From assembly GCA_905210905.1 (NCBI GenBank), contig CAJLYQ010000034.1:1-20757 (forward strand): DNA of 20,757 bases. The letters are read 5' to 3'. The notes beneath the pieces were generated by a model, which saw nothing but the letters and a program-made list of their open reading frames with translations, did not search any database and was not told where the DNA came from. Source of the stretch: an uncultured Christensenella sp. (GTDB taxonomy: Bacteria; Bacillota; Clostridia; Christensenellales; DTU072). A program made the translations under genes and the position numbers. Numbering within the stretch: the first letter of the stretch is position 1; every line of letters begins with the position of its first letter. Shown piece after piece: positions 7,153 to 14,993 of this stretch.

Positions 7153-8187
7153 TCAATAGTTGGGCGTTACGCCGTCGACTGCGTCGAAGTAGACTTGGGT
7201 CACCGCGTCCATAGTCGTTGCTTTATCAATTGCTTTTTTCGTCTTTTTTCTGTCGACCGCGGTATCCTTATATAATCTGTCGAGTTGTTCTTTTCTGAGT
7301 TCTTTATAATTTTTCAGCGCGTAATCGTGGTCGGCGATACCGAGTTCTTCAAGTCTTTGTTGGATAACGCTTGCGATAACGGCGTGTCCTTCGTTGCTCG
7401 GATGGATAAAGTCGGGATAAATCAGTCTGTCAAGGCGGTTTTCGTCCGCTCTGTGGAGTGCGTCGAACTTGCCGTTTACGTCGATAATTTCAAAATCGTC
7501 GGGATGAGCGGCGCGGCATCTGTACAATACGTTGTTTAACCTGTTGATAAGCAGTCCCGCCATCGTATAATAGTCGGATTCGGTCCAACCTTCGTATTTA
7601 TCTCTTATTTTTTGTTTTGACGATTCGCTCATAAGGGTGGAGCCGGGGTGCATCGGGTTATACACGGTTTGGAAAAGCAACGCGCAATCGGGATTGAGTT
7701 CGCGAAGACGTTTAACTATTTTTTCGACGTTTGCGTATGAGCGTTCGAGAACAATATCCACTTCGGTAAAGTCGTTTTCGATTGCGTTGAAAGAGAATTT
7801 ATCAAAGTCGCGCTGCAGCAAATCGTTGCCTAATATGGAAACGACGATAACGTCGGCGTCTTTAATATGCGTAATCGGCGCATAGGCGGTGTCGTCGGCT
7901 TCTTTCGATATGTATTCGAGCATTTGTTTGGTAGTATGTCCGCTTACCGATCTGTTGCGGTAAGTGAAACCGTTAATCTGTCCGACCACGCCGAGATAAG
8001 AATAGTAATCTCTTTCTATTGCCGGGGTGGGTCCGATTATTCCTTCTGCGATGGAATCGCCCAAAACGACGATTTTTATATCGGAATTATCTTTTTTTTC
8101 GTTGTTTTCGCAAGCAACGAACGCACAGCAAGCGACCACTGCGATAATAACCGTACAAAGTAAGGTAAGAACGGTCTTGTTTTTCAT
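7153..8187 (-). CDS. SGNH/GDSL-family hydrolase lipoprotein
   Basis: The 344-residue protein has a signal peptide with lipobox FVAC (Cys26), so it should be tethered outside the membrane. The SGNH blocks are in order: VLGDSIAEG with nucleophile Ser45, the oxyanion Gly83 in RSVSGHT, Asn121 in LGND, and the Asp259/His262 pair in YPDFIHPSNEGH. Members of this superfamily are esterases or lipases, often carbohydrate or peptidoglycan O-acetyl esterases; the substrate cannot be read from the sequence. After the catalytic domain there is a charged helical tail (about 290-344) not needed for the fold. The ATG at 8187 has GGAGGG 4-5 bases upstream; the adjacent TTG at 8190 would be too close. It is the first gene of a two-gene operon with the next lipoprotein. 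Confidence 0.88.
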   Translation of the reverse strand: MKNKTVLTLLCTVIIAVVACCAFVACENNEKKDNSDIKIVVLGDSIAEGIIGPTPAIERDYYSYLGVVGQINGFTYRNRSVSGHTTKQMLEYISKEADDTAYAPITHIKDADVIVVSILGNDLLQRDFDKFSFNAIENDFTEVDIVLERSYANVEKIVKRLRELNPDCALLFQTVYNPMHPGSTLMSESSKQKIRDKYEGWTESDYYTMAGLLINRLNNVLYRCRAAHPDDFEIIDVNGKFDALHRADENRLDRLIYPDFIHPSNEGHAVIASVIQQRLEELGIADHDYALKNYKELRKEQLDRLYKDTAVDRKKTKKAIDKATTMDAVTQVYFDAVDGVTPNY

Positions 8188-8196
8188 CAATCCCTC

Positions 8197-8228
8197 CGTA
8201 TAGTTTTTCGATATACGTATAGTTTTTC
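8197..8228 (-). repeat. Two 13-bp direct repeats in the GDSL operon leader
   Basis: GAAAAACTATACG occurs twice on the minus strand, at 8228-8216 and 8209-8197, with a 19-base period. The first copy runs into a perfect 10-bp palindrome TATACGTATA (8212-8221). The copies lie between the predicted transcription start and the ribosome site, which suits a repressor binding site, or a recent small duplication. Confidence 0.6.
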
Positions 8229-8235
8229 AATATAT

Positions 8236-8264
8236 ATGATAAACCTTATCGGCTTTTTTGTAAA
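8236..8264 (-). promoter_or_regulatory. Likely promoter of the GDSL-lipoprotein operon
   Basis: On the minus strand TTTACA (8264-8259) and TATCAT (8241-8236) are 17 bases apart. Transcription would start near 8229, giving a leader of about 42 bases that is largely made of two copies of a 13-bp repeat. Each box has one or two mismatches to consensus. Confidence 0.5.
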
Positions 8265-8302
8265 TAGCGATAATGAAAATCGACTTATTTTTTACAAACG
8301 TA

Positions 8303-8331
8303 TTGAAAAACACGCGCAAAGAATGTATAAT
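8303..8331 (+). promoter_or_regulatory. Promoter of the DUF2804 gene
   Basis: TTGAAA (8303-8308), 17 bases, then a perfect TATAAT (8326-8331). The gene's ATG is 41 bases further on, with GGAG at 8362-8365 in between. Confidence 0.75.
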
Positions 8332-8372
8332 CGAAACAAGGGGAAAATGAAACACGAAAACGGAGCGAAAAA

Positions 8373-9410
8373 ATGAACAAACAAACGGAAATCACGAAAA
8401 AAACTCCCCTGCTTAACGAAGACGGTTCGATAAACGCCGTAGGCTGGTCGCGGCGGTGTCTTGTCGAATACAACAAAGAAAACGTTCCTAAAAAACTGCG
8501 CATACGCAAAAAGGAATGGGATTTTTATCAAATTTCCGACGGCGAATGGATGGTTCAACTTAACTTTGCGAACATTTCCGTCGGCGCGGCGGCAACTCTA
8601 GGCATTAAAAATCTCCGTACCGGGGAAAAATGCGAACTCGCTTCCCTTTCCGTTTTTACGCTCAACCGCCTTGCTCTTACTTCCCGCGACGCGGAAAGCG
8701 ACTCGCTTTTCGAGTACAAAAAAGGCTCGGTTTATTTATGTTTTAACGTAAAAAAAGATTACCGAGAACTTACTTTCCGCGGCAACAAAGGAAAAAAAGA
8801 CGTCGAAGTAAAACTCGTCTGTCATCATCTTCCCGACAACGAGTCCATAACCATAGTTACGCCTTTCGGGCTTCCGAAACGCTTCTTTTTGACTACCAAA
8901 TACAACTGTATGCCCACCGAAGGGTATTTCAAAATCGGCGAAAAAAGAGTGAATTTCGACAAGGAAAAAACCTACGCCGTACTCGACTGGGGCAGGGGCG
9001 TATGGCCGCATAAAAACTACTGGTATTGGGGAAACGGCGCGAAAGTAATCGACGGAAAAATCTTCGGTTTTGAAATTACCTGGGGTATCGGCGATACTAC
9101 CGAAGCGACGGAAACCTGCGTTTTTTACGACGGAAAAGCGCACAAAATCGGCGCGGTGGACGTTGCCGTTCCGCCTAAAAAACAAGGCTATATGCGTCCG
9201 TGGGTTTTCACTTCGGACGACGGACGGTTTAACCTTACGATGACGCCGTTTTTCGACAACGAAACCGGTATGCTTTTTATGGGACTTATCGGTATGAAAG
9301 CGCATCAGGTACACGGATATTTTAACGGCACGGTTACTTTGGACGACGGAACCGTGCTCGAAGTAAAAGATATGTATGCTTTCTGCGAATACGTGGAAAA
9401 TCTTTGGTAA
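8373..9410 (+). CDS. DUF2804 family protein
   Basis: This 345-residue protein matches the DUF2804 family by layout and motifs: an N-terminal GWSRR (24-28), KEWDFYQI (47-54), then the strongly conserved aromatic stretch LDWGRGVWPHKNYWYWGNG (204-222) and a closing beta-rich half. The family is widespread in bacteria and some eukaryotes, its biochemical role is not established, and a lipocalin-like or AttH-like beta fold has been suggested for related families. There is no signal peptide or membrane segment, so it is probably cytoplasmic. The ATG has GGAG 7 bases upstream. It is a single-gene unit with a good promoter and its own terminator, unrelated in sequence to the surface proteins on either side. 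Confidence 0.82.
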   Translation: MNKQTEITKKTPLLNEDGSINAVGWSRRCLVEYNKENVPKKLRIRKKEWDFYQISDGEWMVQLNFANISVGAAATLGIKNLRTGEKCELASLSVFTLNRLALTSRDAESDSLFEYKKGSVYLCFNVKKDYRELTFRGNKGKKDVEVKLVCHHLPDNESITIVTPFGLPKRFFLTTKYNCMPTEGYFKIGEKRVNFDKEKTYAVLDWGRGVWPHKNYWYWGNGAKVIDGKIFGFEITWGIGDTTEATETCVFYDGKAHKIGAVDVAVPPKKQGYMRPWVFTSDDGRFNLTMTPFFDNETGMLFMGLIGMKAHQVHGYFNGTVTLDDGTVLEVKDMYAFCEYVENLW

Positions 9411-9450
9411 ATTATTCGACAAGAATTTGCTTAAACTTATATGAATGAGC

Positions 9451-9484
9451 GTCGGGCATATTGACTGTCCGACTTTTTTATTTT
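9451..9484 (+). terminator. Terminator of the DUF2804 gene, overlapping the next promoter
   Basis: GTCGGGCA (9451-9458) pairs with TGTCCGAC (9466-9473), eight pairs including one G-U, around a 7-base loop. TTTTTTATTTT follows. It starts 40 bases after the DUF2804 stop. The loop and the last arm also carry the -35 box (9461-9466) of the giant surface-protein gene. Confidence 0.85.
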
Positions 9485-9489
9485 ATACT
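9461..9489 (+). promoter_or_regulatory. Promoter of the giant surface-protein gene (leaderless start)
   Basis: TTGACT (9461-9466) and TATACT (9484-9489) are separated by 17 bases, each one mismatch from consensus. The first base of the ATG at 9496 is 7 bases past the -10, exactly where transcription should begin. No ribosome site precedes that ATG. Confidence 0.7.
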
Positions 9490-9495
9490 TTATAT

Positions 9496-12400
9496 ATGCT
9501 TAATAGATATTGTCGCGCGCACGCGCGTAGTAAGATTTTTATCGTTGTTTTATTCACCGTTTTATTTGCGATAACGGCTTTTGCCTTTGCTCGTCCGAGC
9601 GACGAAGCATACGCAGCGGACGCTTATTTTTCGGGAGAAGGTACGAAAGATAGCCCTTTTCTTATTGAAACTCCCGACGATCTGCATAAACTGTCGTTCT
9701 TGGTAAACGGCGGCGAAATCACCCTAGACGGCAGAATGTACTCTTCTCTTTTCTATCGTCTTAATAGCGATCTCGATATGACCGGCAGTTCGTTTACGCC
9801 GATAGGCTCTTCCGTCGGCACGAATAAGCCTACCTATTATATCCACACGCTCACGGTTTCTTACGCAAGCGGATCTCCCGTTTTTACTAAAAAGAAACCC
9901 ACCGCCGATTTAAGCGAAAGCGGACTGAGCGGTTTGGGCTGGAACCGGTATCGGTCGCTTTTTTACGTTAAAGACGGCGACGGAAATTATCAACAATGCG
10001 ATCTCGACCTTACCAAAGACAAATACCCGGAAGGAACGGAGTTTTATTACAAATATTCTTTCGAAACCGCGTTTTACGGCTCGTTTGACGGAAACGGCAA
10101 AACGATATCCAACCTTACTATAAACGCAAACCACCCCGAACCCGATCCTTCGCTCTATAACGACGCCGAAGTCGGTCTTTTCGGCTACGCAGTAAACGCC
10201 GAAATAAAAAACCTTACTCTAAGCAAAACAGACGTCTTTTCGTCGGCGGACAACGCTTTCGTCGGCGCGTTCGTCGGAAAAGCGTCTTCTTCGATGATAA
10301 ATAATTGCGCCTTAATCGATGCGCGCGTACGCGCCGGGGGGGCGGGAGCCGTCGTAGGCGGCGGGGCGGGGACTTTCTCCGCGACAATCGCATATTCTGC
10401 GCACGAAGAACTTGCAGGTACGAATATTCTCCCCTATCTGGAAGATTTTTTCAACAAGCAAAGAACGCCCGCTATATCGTTTTTTGCGGTTAATAACGTG
10501 GACGTAATCGGCGAAACGAGCGGCGGAGCGATAGGTTTGCTCGAAGAAGGCACGCTGTCCGACTGCATTACGAACGTTTCCTCCGACAAGTCGCTTATCG
10601 GTTCTCACGGTTCGGCGGCAAGCGTAAATAATACGGTTTCGACGAAGTGTACGGACGGTAAATTCGTCTTGTTTAACGAAGATTTTCCGTCTTATTCCAA
10701 TTGCTTATACCTTTCCGACGTAGCGACGAAAGAAAATTCTTTCCCTTCTTGCGAAAAAACGACAAGCGATATTCTTACGAAAAGCGCGGACGAACTCGGT
10801 TTAAGCGGTTGGACTACTTTTGCGCCGAACGGTAACGAATACTACTATCCTTCTCCCGTAAATAGCGTTAAAATTCCGATTACCGCCTATTCTGTCGCTT
10901 TGGACGGAAAAAATATTGGTTTATATCCGGTTAAATGCGACGGTTCGAACCCGTCTTTCGTTCTGCCGAAATCCGAAGTAATCGACGGATATGATTTTGC
11001 TTATTATGCCGTAAACGGCACGTTGCGTGCGGAAAACGAAGTAATAACGGCGTCCGAAACCATCGAAATAACGACTTATCGCACGCTTTTACCCGTAGAT
11101 AAAAATTACGTCGCAGATTTAACGGACGTTTTCGGCACCACTTATTCCGCAGAAACACAGACTGCCGCAAATGCGTCCTACGTTGACCCTTACGGTAGAA
11201 AAATCTCTTACGAATGGTACTATTCCGCCGAAAAAGACGGCGATTTCTTGAAAATCGAAAATTCTTCGTCCGTTTTGTCCGTGCTTAACGCGGCGGACGG
11301 CGGATATTATTACTGCGTTATTTCCGTCACCAAACCCGACGGAAGTACTATTTCTCTCGTCAACGGACAAGAAAAAGTAACTTATCGCACGAAAACGATT
11401 GCTTGCACCGTATCGAAACTCGTTGTCGACGTGAGCGTGTCTACGAGCGCGTTTTCTTTCGTTTACGACGGAAATTCCCGTTCGATCTCGGTTTCCGCAT
11501 CGGCAAACGGTCTTCCCCTTTCTTTATCCGAAGGATTTAACGGTTCGCTCGTTTATTCCGTTTATTTAGACGGCAAAGCGGTTACTTATGCTAAAGACGT
11601 CGGCGAATACGTTTGTTGTGCCGAGATCACCGACGAAACGCTTAATTCAAACTGCGAATTCGTCGTTACGCCTTGTTCTTTCTCCGTTACTCCTGCGGAT
11701 ATAACCTGTTCGGTAACCGATTACGAGGGTGTTTACGATGAAAATTCTCACTCGGTCGGCGTAGAAAGCGAAACCGTCGACGGAACGGAACCGACTATAG
11801 AATATTCTATCGACGGCGAAACGTTCGTTAAATCGTTACCGTTTACCGACGTGACGGACACCGTCGTTTACGTTCGTTTTTCGGCAAAAAATCATAATTC
11901 GGTTGTAAAAACGGGCAAAGTCGTTATTACCCCTGCGGAAGTAACCCTTACCGCAAAAGACGTGATTTTAAGTAAAATCTACGACGGCACGACTGCTTTT
12001 CCCGTGGAATCGATCTCGAAAGAACACTATGCCGCGTCTTGTTCGGGCTGTAGCGGCATCGAAGTAACGGTTGTTCGGGCGACGAGCGACCGTGCGTACA
12101 AAGGCGAAGTAAGGGTTGCGGTTAGTTTCGCCGCAGGCAAAAACTTCGTTTTAACCGACGATACAATTTATTTCGACGGAATAATCGAGGCGGCGACAAT
12201 AAAAATCGTTCCTGTAAACGAAATAACCGCCGTTTACAACGGAAAAACCGATTTCCGTTCTGCCGTAAAATCGAGCGATTACGTTGTGGAAGTTAATTCT
12301 TCCGCTAATCCTTTTATCGATATTTACTCTGCGGTATCGAATTCGAAAAACGTATCGGACGCGTCGATTCTTACCGTTACGTTTTCTATCCCCAACGAAA

Positions 12401-14976
12401 ACTACGTTTTTGAAAACGCAAACGGGATTTACGAGTTCGATTTTACCCTTACGAAAAAGCCTGTTACCGTAAAAAATCCGTCGGCGATCGCAGCGAAAAA
12501 TCGTGAATACGACGGTACGAAGGTAGTTACCGTAATTGCCCTTGAGGGCGCGTTCAAAGGATTTTTGACCGGCGACGAAAGCACCGTTACGTTTTACGAT
12601 TGCTTTATTCCCGACGAAAAAGCGAGCGAAGTCGCATACCCGGTTACCGTCGGCTACGCCCTGTCCGACAATCCGAACTACGAAGTCGACGTTTCGTCTT
12701 TGATCGGTTTGTCCGTTTTTATCGGCAAAGCCACGCCCGTCGTCAATCCGACAACCGAAGTCGATTACGTTTACTCTTCCGCTTCGCATTTGCCGAAAAT
12801 CTCTTTATCCGACGGTGACGTAAGCGGCGAGATCGAGTGGGTCGCTCTTCGTCTGAACGCCGACGGCACTCTCGACGAAGGCTATTATCTTACCGACGAA
12901 AACGGCTATGCCGAGTTCGGTTATACTTTTACCCCCGACGACAAAGACAATTATCTGTCGCAAAGCGGCACGGTTTCCCTTAAAATACTTGCCGTCGAGC
13001 CTGAAGATCTTGACATCGTTTATAGCGGTTCGACAAAATTTTTCGCTTTCGAAAAAATAAACGTCGGTTTTCTTACGGTAAAACTCGTTTATAACGACGG
13101 CTCTACCGAAGATCTGAGCGCCGGCGCGAACGGATACGAAATTTTTTATCCGACCGCTTCGTCGTGCTTTTCGGCAGGCGACGAATACTTTACCGTTTCG
13201 TTCTCTTACGGATCGGTTAATTTAACGAAACGTGTTGCGGTAACCGTCGAAAAAATCGTACTTTCTTCGTCGGCAAGCAAAGGAGAATTCGTTTACGGCG
13301 GCAAGCCTTTCACGTTTTATCCGTCGAACTACGACGAAAAACTTATGGATATAAGCGGCAATTTCGCAACGAACGTCGGCGAATACGAGGCGACGCTCAC
13401 GATTAAAAACGAATACGAACTAAATTACGTTTTCGACAACGGCACTTCTTCCTGCAAAGTCGCTTTTTCCGTCGCGCCGCTTAAAAAATACTCGCCGTAT
13501 TTAGGAATAAACTCGTATTCTTATACGGGCGAAATTATACGCGCGGACGTAAAAAACGATTACAATTCGACAAGCGATTTCTTTACTTTAAGCGGCGATT
13601 TAACCGCTAAAAACGCAGGGACGTATACGATTACGGTAAGCCTTATTTCGGACAATTATTACTGGGCGGAAACCGGTAATTCGTCGGATATTACCCTTAC
13701 CTGGGATATAAGACGGGTTTCCGTAGAAAAGCCGACGATAACGGGTTCTCCCTTCGTTTACGACGGAAATACGCACGAAATTACGGTCAGCCACGGCGTC
13801 GGTTGCGTCCTTACGGGCGACCTTACTTACCTGAGTTCCGGTTCTTACGTCGTTTACGCTTCTCTCGACAACGAAGACGCGATAAACTACGTTTGGGCTG
13901 ACGGAACGACTGATACTGTTACCTTAAATTACGAAGTATCTAAAGTTGCGGTAAACGTACCCGTTCCGAAAACGTCGTTCGTTTATTCCGGATATTACTT
14001 TGTGGTTGCGGTTTCTTCCGGCGACTATTACGACGTGGTCGGATCTACGAGAGAAATTAACGCCGGTCACTATTCGTTTAATCTCGTACTTAAAAACAAA
14101 CTCGATTACGTCTGGAACAACGAAAAACGGAACTCTGACGATATCACGATAAACTGGCAAATAACGAAACTCGGCGTTGCTCTTCCGTCGATTGCGGGAC
14201 AAAACGGTTATACCGGAAAAGAGCAAACCGCTTTTATTTCTTACGATGAAAAATACTGCAACGTAATAGGCAATATCGGCACGAACGCAGGCGAATACGA
14301 AGCGACGATTACCCTTAAAAATTCGTCGAACACGGCGTTTTCCGACGGTTCGGAAAACGCAAAAAAGATGGTATGGACTATTGCGAAAGCGGCTATCGAC
14401 AAGCCGTCCGCGCCTGAAAACGTGCTATACAACGGTTTTGAACAAACGGCGGATATTGCTTTGTCCGACGCATACGTAGTTAATAACGCGGTGGCAAAAG
14501 CAGCCGGCACACACAAAATCGGCGTTTCTCTCGCAGATAAAAACAATTACTGCTGGTCGGACGGGACGGCGGACGATCTTACGTTTGACTGGAAGATATG
14601 CTCTCTCACGCTTTCGAACGGCACTTCGGACGAAGTCGTTACGGATTACGTTTTAGGCAACGAGTTGGTCACTCCTATGCGTGACGGATACAAATTCGAC
14701 GGTTGGTATCTTACCGAAGATTACGTCGGTGCAAAAGTTACTTCGATAAACAAACTAGACGGCAACGTTTCTCTTTACGCTAAGTGGGTAAAGACGTCTT
14801 CCGATCAAAGCGGTTCGAGCGGCAAAAAAGATACTTCTTCCGTCCTTGGCACGAAAGCGATCGTGGGCATTGCGCTTGCCTGCGGCGCGCTCGTAATAGG
14901 TTTGATTATCGTCGTAATCGCCGCGTCTAAGGGTAGAAAAAGACCCCCTACCGGTGGAAGTAAGGGGTTGTTCTAA
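9496..14976 (+). CDS. Giant membrane-anchored surface protein with MBG/YDG-like and InlB-type repeats
   Basis: The 1826-residue protein has a signal peptide with likely cleavage after AYA (about 38-40). Residues 41-280 contain SPFLIETPDDLHKL, FYGSFDGNGKTI and GLFGYAVNAEIKNL, the pattern of GLUG-type beta-helix regions. Residues 465-640 look Ig-like. From 640 to 1250 there are MBG/YDG-like beta domains (FVYDGNSRSI, SKIYDGTTAF, NREYDGTKVV). Six tandem units of about 75 residues follow (1252-1701), then an InlB-type B-repeat (1703-1764), a Ser/Gly/Lys linker, a membrane segment (about 1786-1810) and a basic tail. No LPxTG motif is present, so anchoring is by the membrane segment. ATG 9496 is chosen: the in-frame ATG at 9445 lies upstream of the terminator and promoter, has no ribosome site and would add 17 residues before the signal peptide. 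An adhesin-like or structural role is inferred. Confidence 0.85.
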   Translation: MLNRYCRAHARSKIFIVVLFTVLFAITAFAFARPSDEAYAADAYFSGEGTKDSPFLIETPDDLHKLSFLVNGGEITLDGRMYSSLFYRLNSDLDMTGSSFTPIGSSVGTNKPTYYIHTLTVSYASGSPVFTKKKPTADLSESGLSGLGWNRYRSLFYVKDGDGNYQQCDLDLTKDKYPEGTEFYYKYSFETAFYGSFDGNGKTISNLTINANHPEPDPSLYNDAEVGLFGYAVNAEIKNLTLSKTDVFSSADNAFVGAFVGKASSSMINNCALIDARVRAGGAGAVVGGGAGTFSATIAYSAHEELAGTNILPYLEDFFNKQRTPAISFFAVNNVDVIGETSGGAIGLLEEGTLSDCITNVSSDKSLIGSHGSAASVNNTVSTKCTDGKFVLFNEDFPSYSNCLYLSDVATKENSFPSCEKTTSDILTKSADELGLSGWTTFAPNGNEYYYPSPVNSVKIPITAYSVALDGKNIGLYPVKCDGSNPSFVLPKSEVIDGYDFAYYAVNGTLRAENEVITASETIEITTYRTLLPVDKNYVADLTDVFGTTYSAETQTAANASYVDPYGRKISYEWYYSAEKDGDFLKIENSSSVLSVLNAADGGYYYCVISVTKPDGSTISLVNGQEKVTYRTKTIACTVSKLVVDVSVSTSAFSFVYDGNSRSISVSASANGLPLSLSEGFNGSLVYSVYLDGKAVTYAKDVGEYVCCAEITDETLNSNCEFVVTPCSFSVTPADITCSVTDYEGVYDENSHSVGVESETVDGTEPTIEYSIDGETFVKSLPFTDVTDTVVYVRFSAKNHNSVVKTGKVVITPAEVTLTAKDVILSKIYDGTTAFPVESISKEHYAASCSGCSGIEVTVVRATSDRAYKGEVRVAVSFAAGKNFVLTDDTIYFDGIIEAATIKIVPVNEITAVYNGKTDFRSAVKSSDYVVEVNSSANPFIDIYSAVSNSKNVSDASILTVTFSIPNENYVFENANGIYEFDFTLTKKPVTVKNPSAIAAKNREYDGTKVVTVIALEGAFKGFLTGDESTVTFYDCFIPDEKASEVAYPVTVGYALSDNPNYEVDVSSLIGLSVFIGKATPVVNPTTEVDYVYSSASHLPKISLSDGDVSGEIEWVALRLNADGTLDEGYYLTDENGYAEFGYTFTPDDKDNYLSQSGTVSLKILAVEPEDLDIVYSGSTKFFAFEKINVGFLTVKLVYNDGSTEDLSAGANGYEIFYPTASSCFSAGDEYFTVSFSYGSVNLTKRVAVTVEKIVLSSSASKGEFVYGGKPFTFYPSNYDEKLMDISGNFATNVGEYEATLTIKNEYELNYVFDNGTSSCKVAFSVAPLKKYSPYLGINSYSYTGEIIRADVKNDYNSTSDFFTLSGDLTAKNAGTYTITVSLISDNYYWAETGNSSDITLTWDIRRVSVEKPTITGSPFVYDGNTHEITVSHGVGCVLTGDLTYLSSGSYVVYASLDNEDAINYVWADGTTDTVTLNYEVSKVAVNVPVPKTSFVYSGYYFVVAVSSGDYYDVVGSTREINAGHYSFNLVLKNKLDYVWNNEKRNSDDITINWQITKLGVALPSIAGQNGYTGKEQTAFISYDEKYCNVIGNIGTNAGEYEATITLKNSSNTAFSDGSENAKKMVWTIAKAAIDKPSAPENVLYNGFEQTADIALSDAYVVNNAVAKAAGTHKIGVSLADKNNYCWSDGTADDLTFDWKICSLTLSNGTSDEVVTDYVLGNELVTPMRDGYKFDGWYLTEDYVGAKVTSINKLDGNVSLYAKWVKTSSDQSGSSGKKDTSSVLGTKAIVGIALACGALVIGLIIVVIAASKGRKRPPTGGSKGLF
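13249..14598 (+). repeat. Six tandem beta-domain units in the giant surface protein
   Basis: This part encodes residues 1252-1701. Each unit of about 72-80 residues carries a Y-x-G motif (FVYGGK, YSYTGE, FVYDGN, FVYSGY, NGYTGK, VLYNGF), then an AG-Y or VG-Y motif (VGEYEATL, AGTYTITV, AGHYSFNL, AGEYEATI, AGTHKIGV), then NYVW or NYYW followed by a Trp-x-Ile strand. Units three and onward are the most regular. They resemble MBG-type extracellular domains and most likely form a rod. Confidence 0.75.
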
Positions 14977-14993
14977 AGATCTTTTCGATTTCC

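Noticed and set aside
7136..7156. TTG start at 7156 for the small lipoprotein, and TTG starts at 8190 and 20677 for the hydrolase and giant lipoprotein
   Set aside because: At 7156 the ribosome site would lie inside the gene. At 8190 and 20677 an ATG follows at once and is the better start.
9445..9495. Upstream ATG start for the giant surface protein
   Set aside because: It precedes the terminator hairpin and the promoter, has no ribosome site, and would put 17 extra residues before a normal signal peptide.
14940..14976. Sortase sorting signal at the end of the giant surface protein
   Set aside because: No LPxTG-like motif precedes the membrane segment. The TGG after it is on the cytoplasmic side.
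14977..14993. Terminator between the convergent giant-protein and B6-kinase genes
   Set aside because: Only a 10-bp loopless palindrome AAAGATCTTT (14975-14984) and a 5-bp stem upstream are present. There is no convincing hairpin with a T-run.
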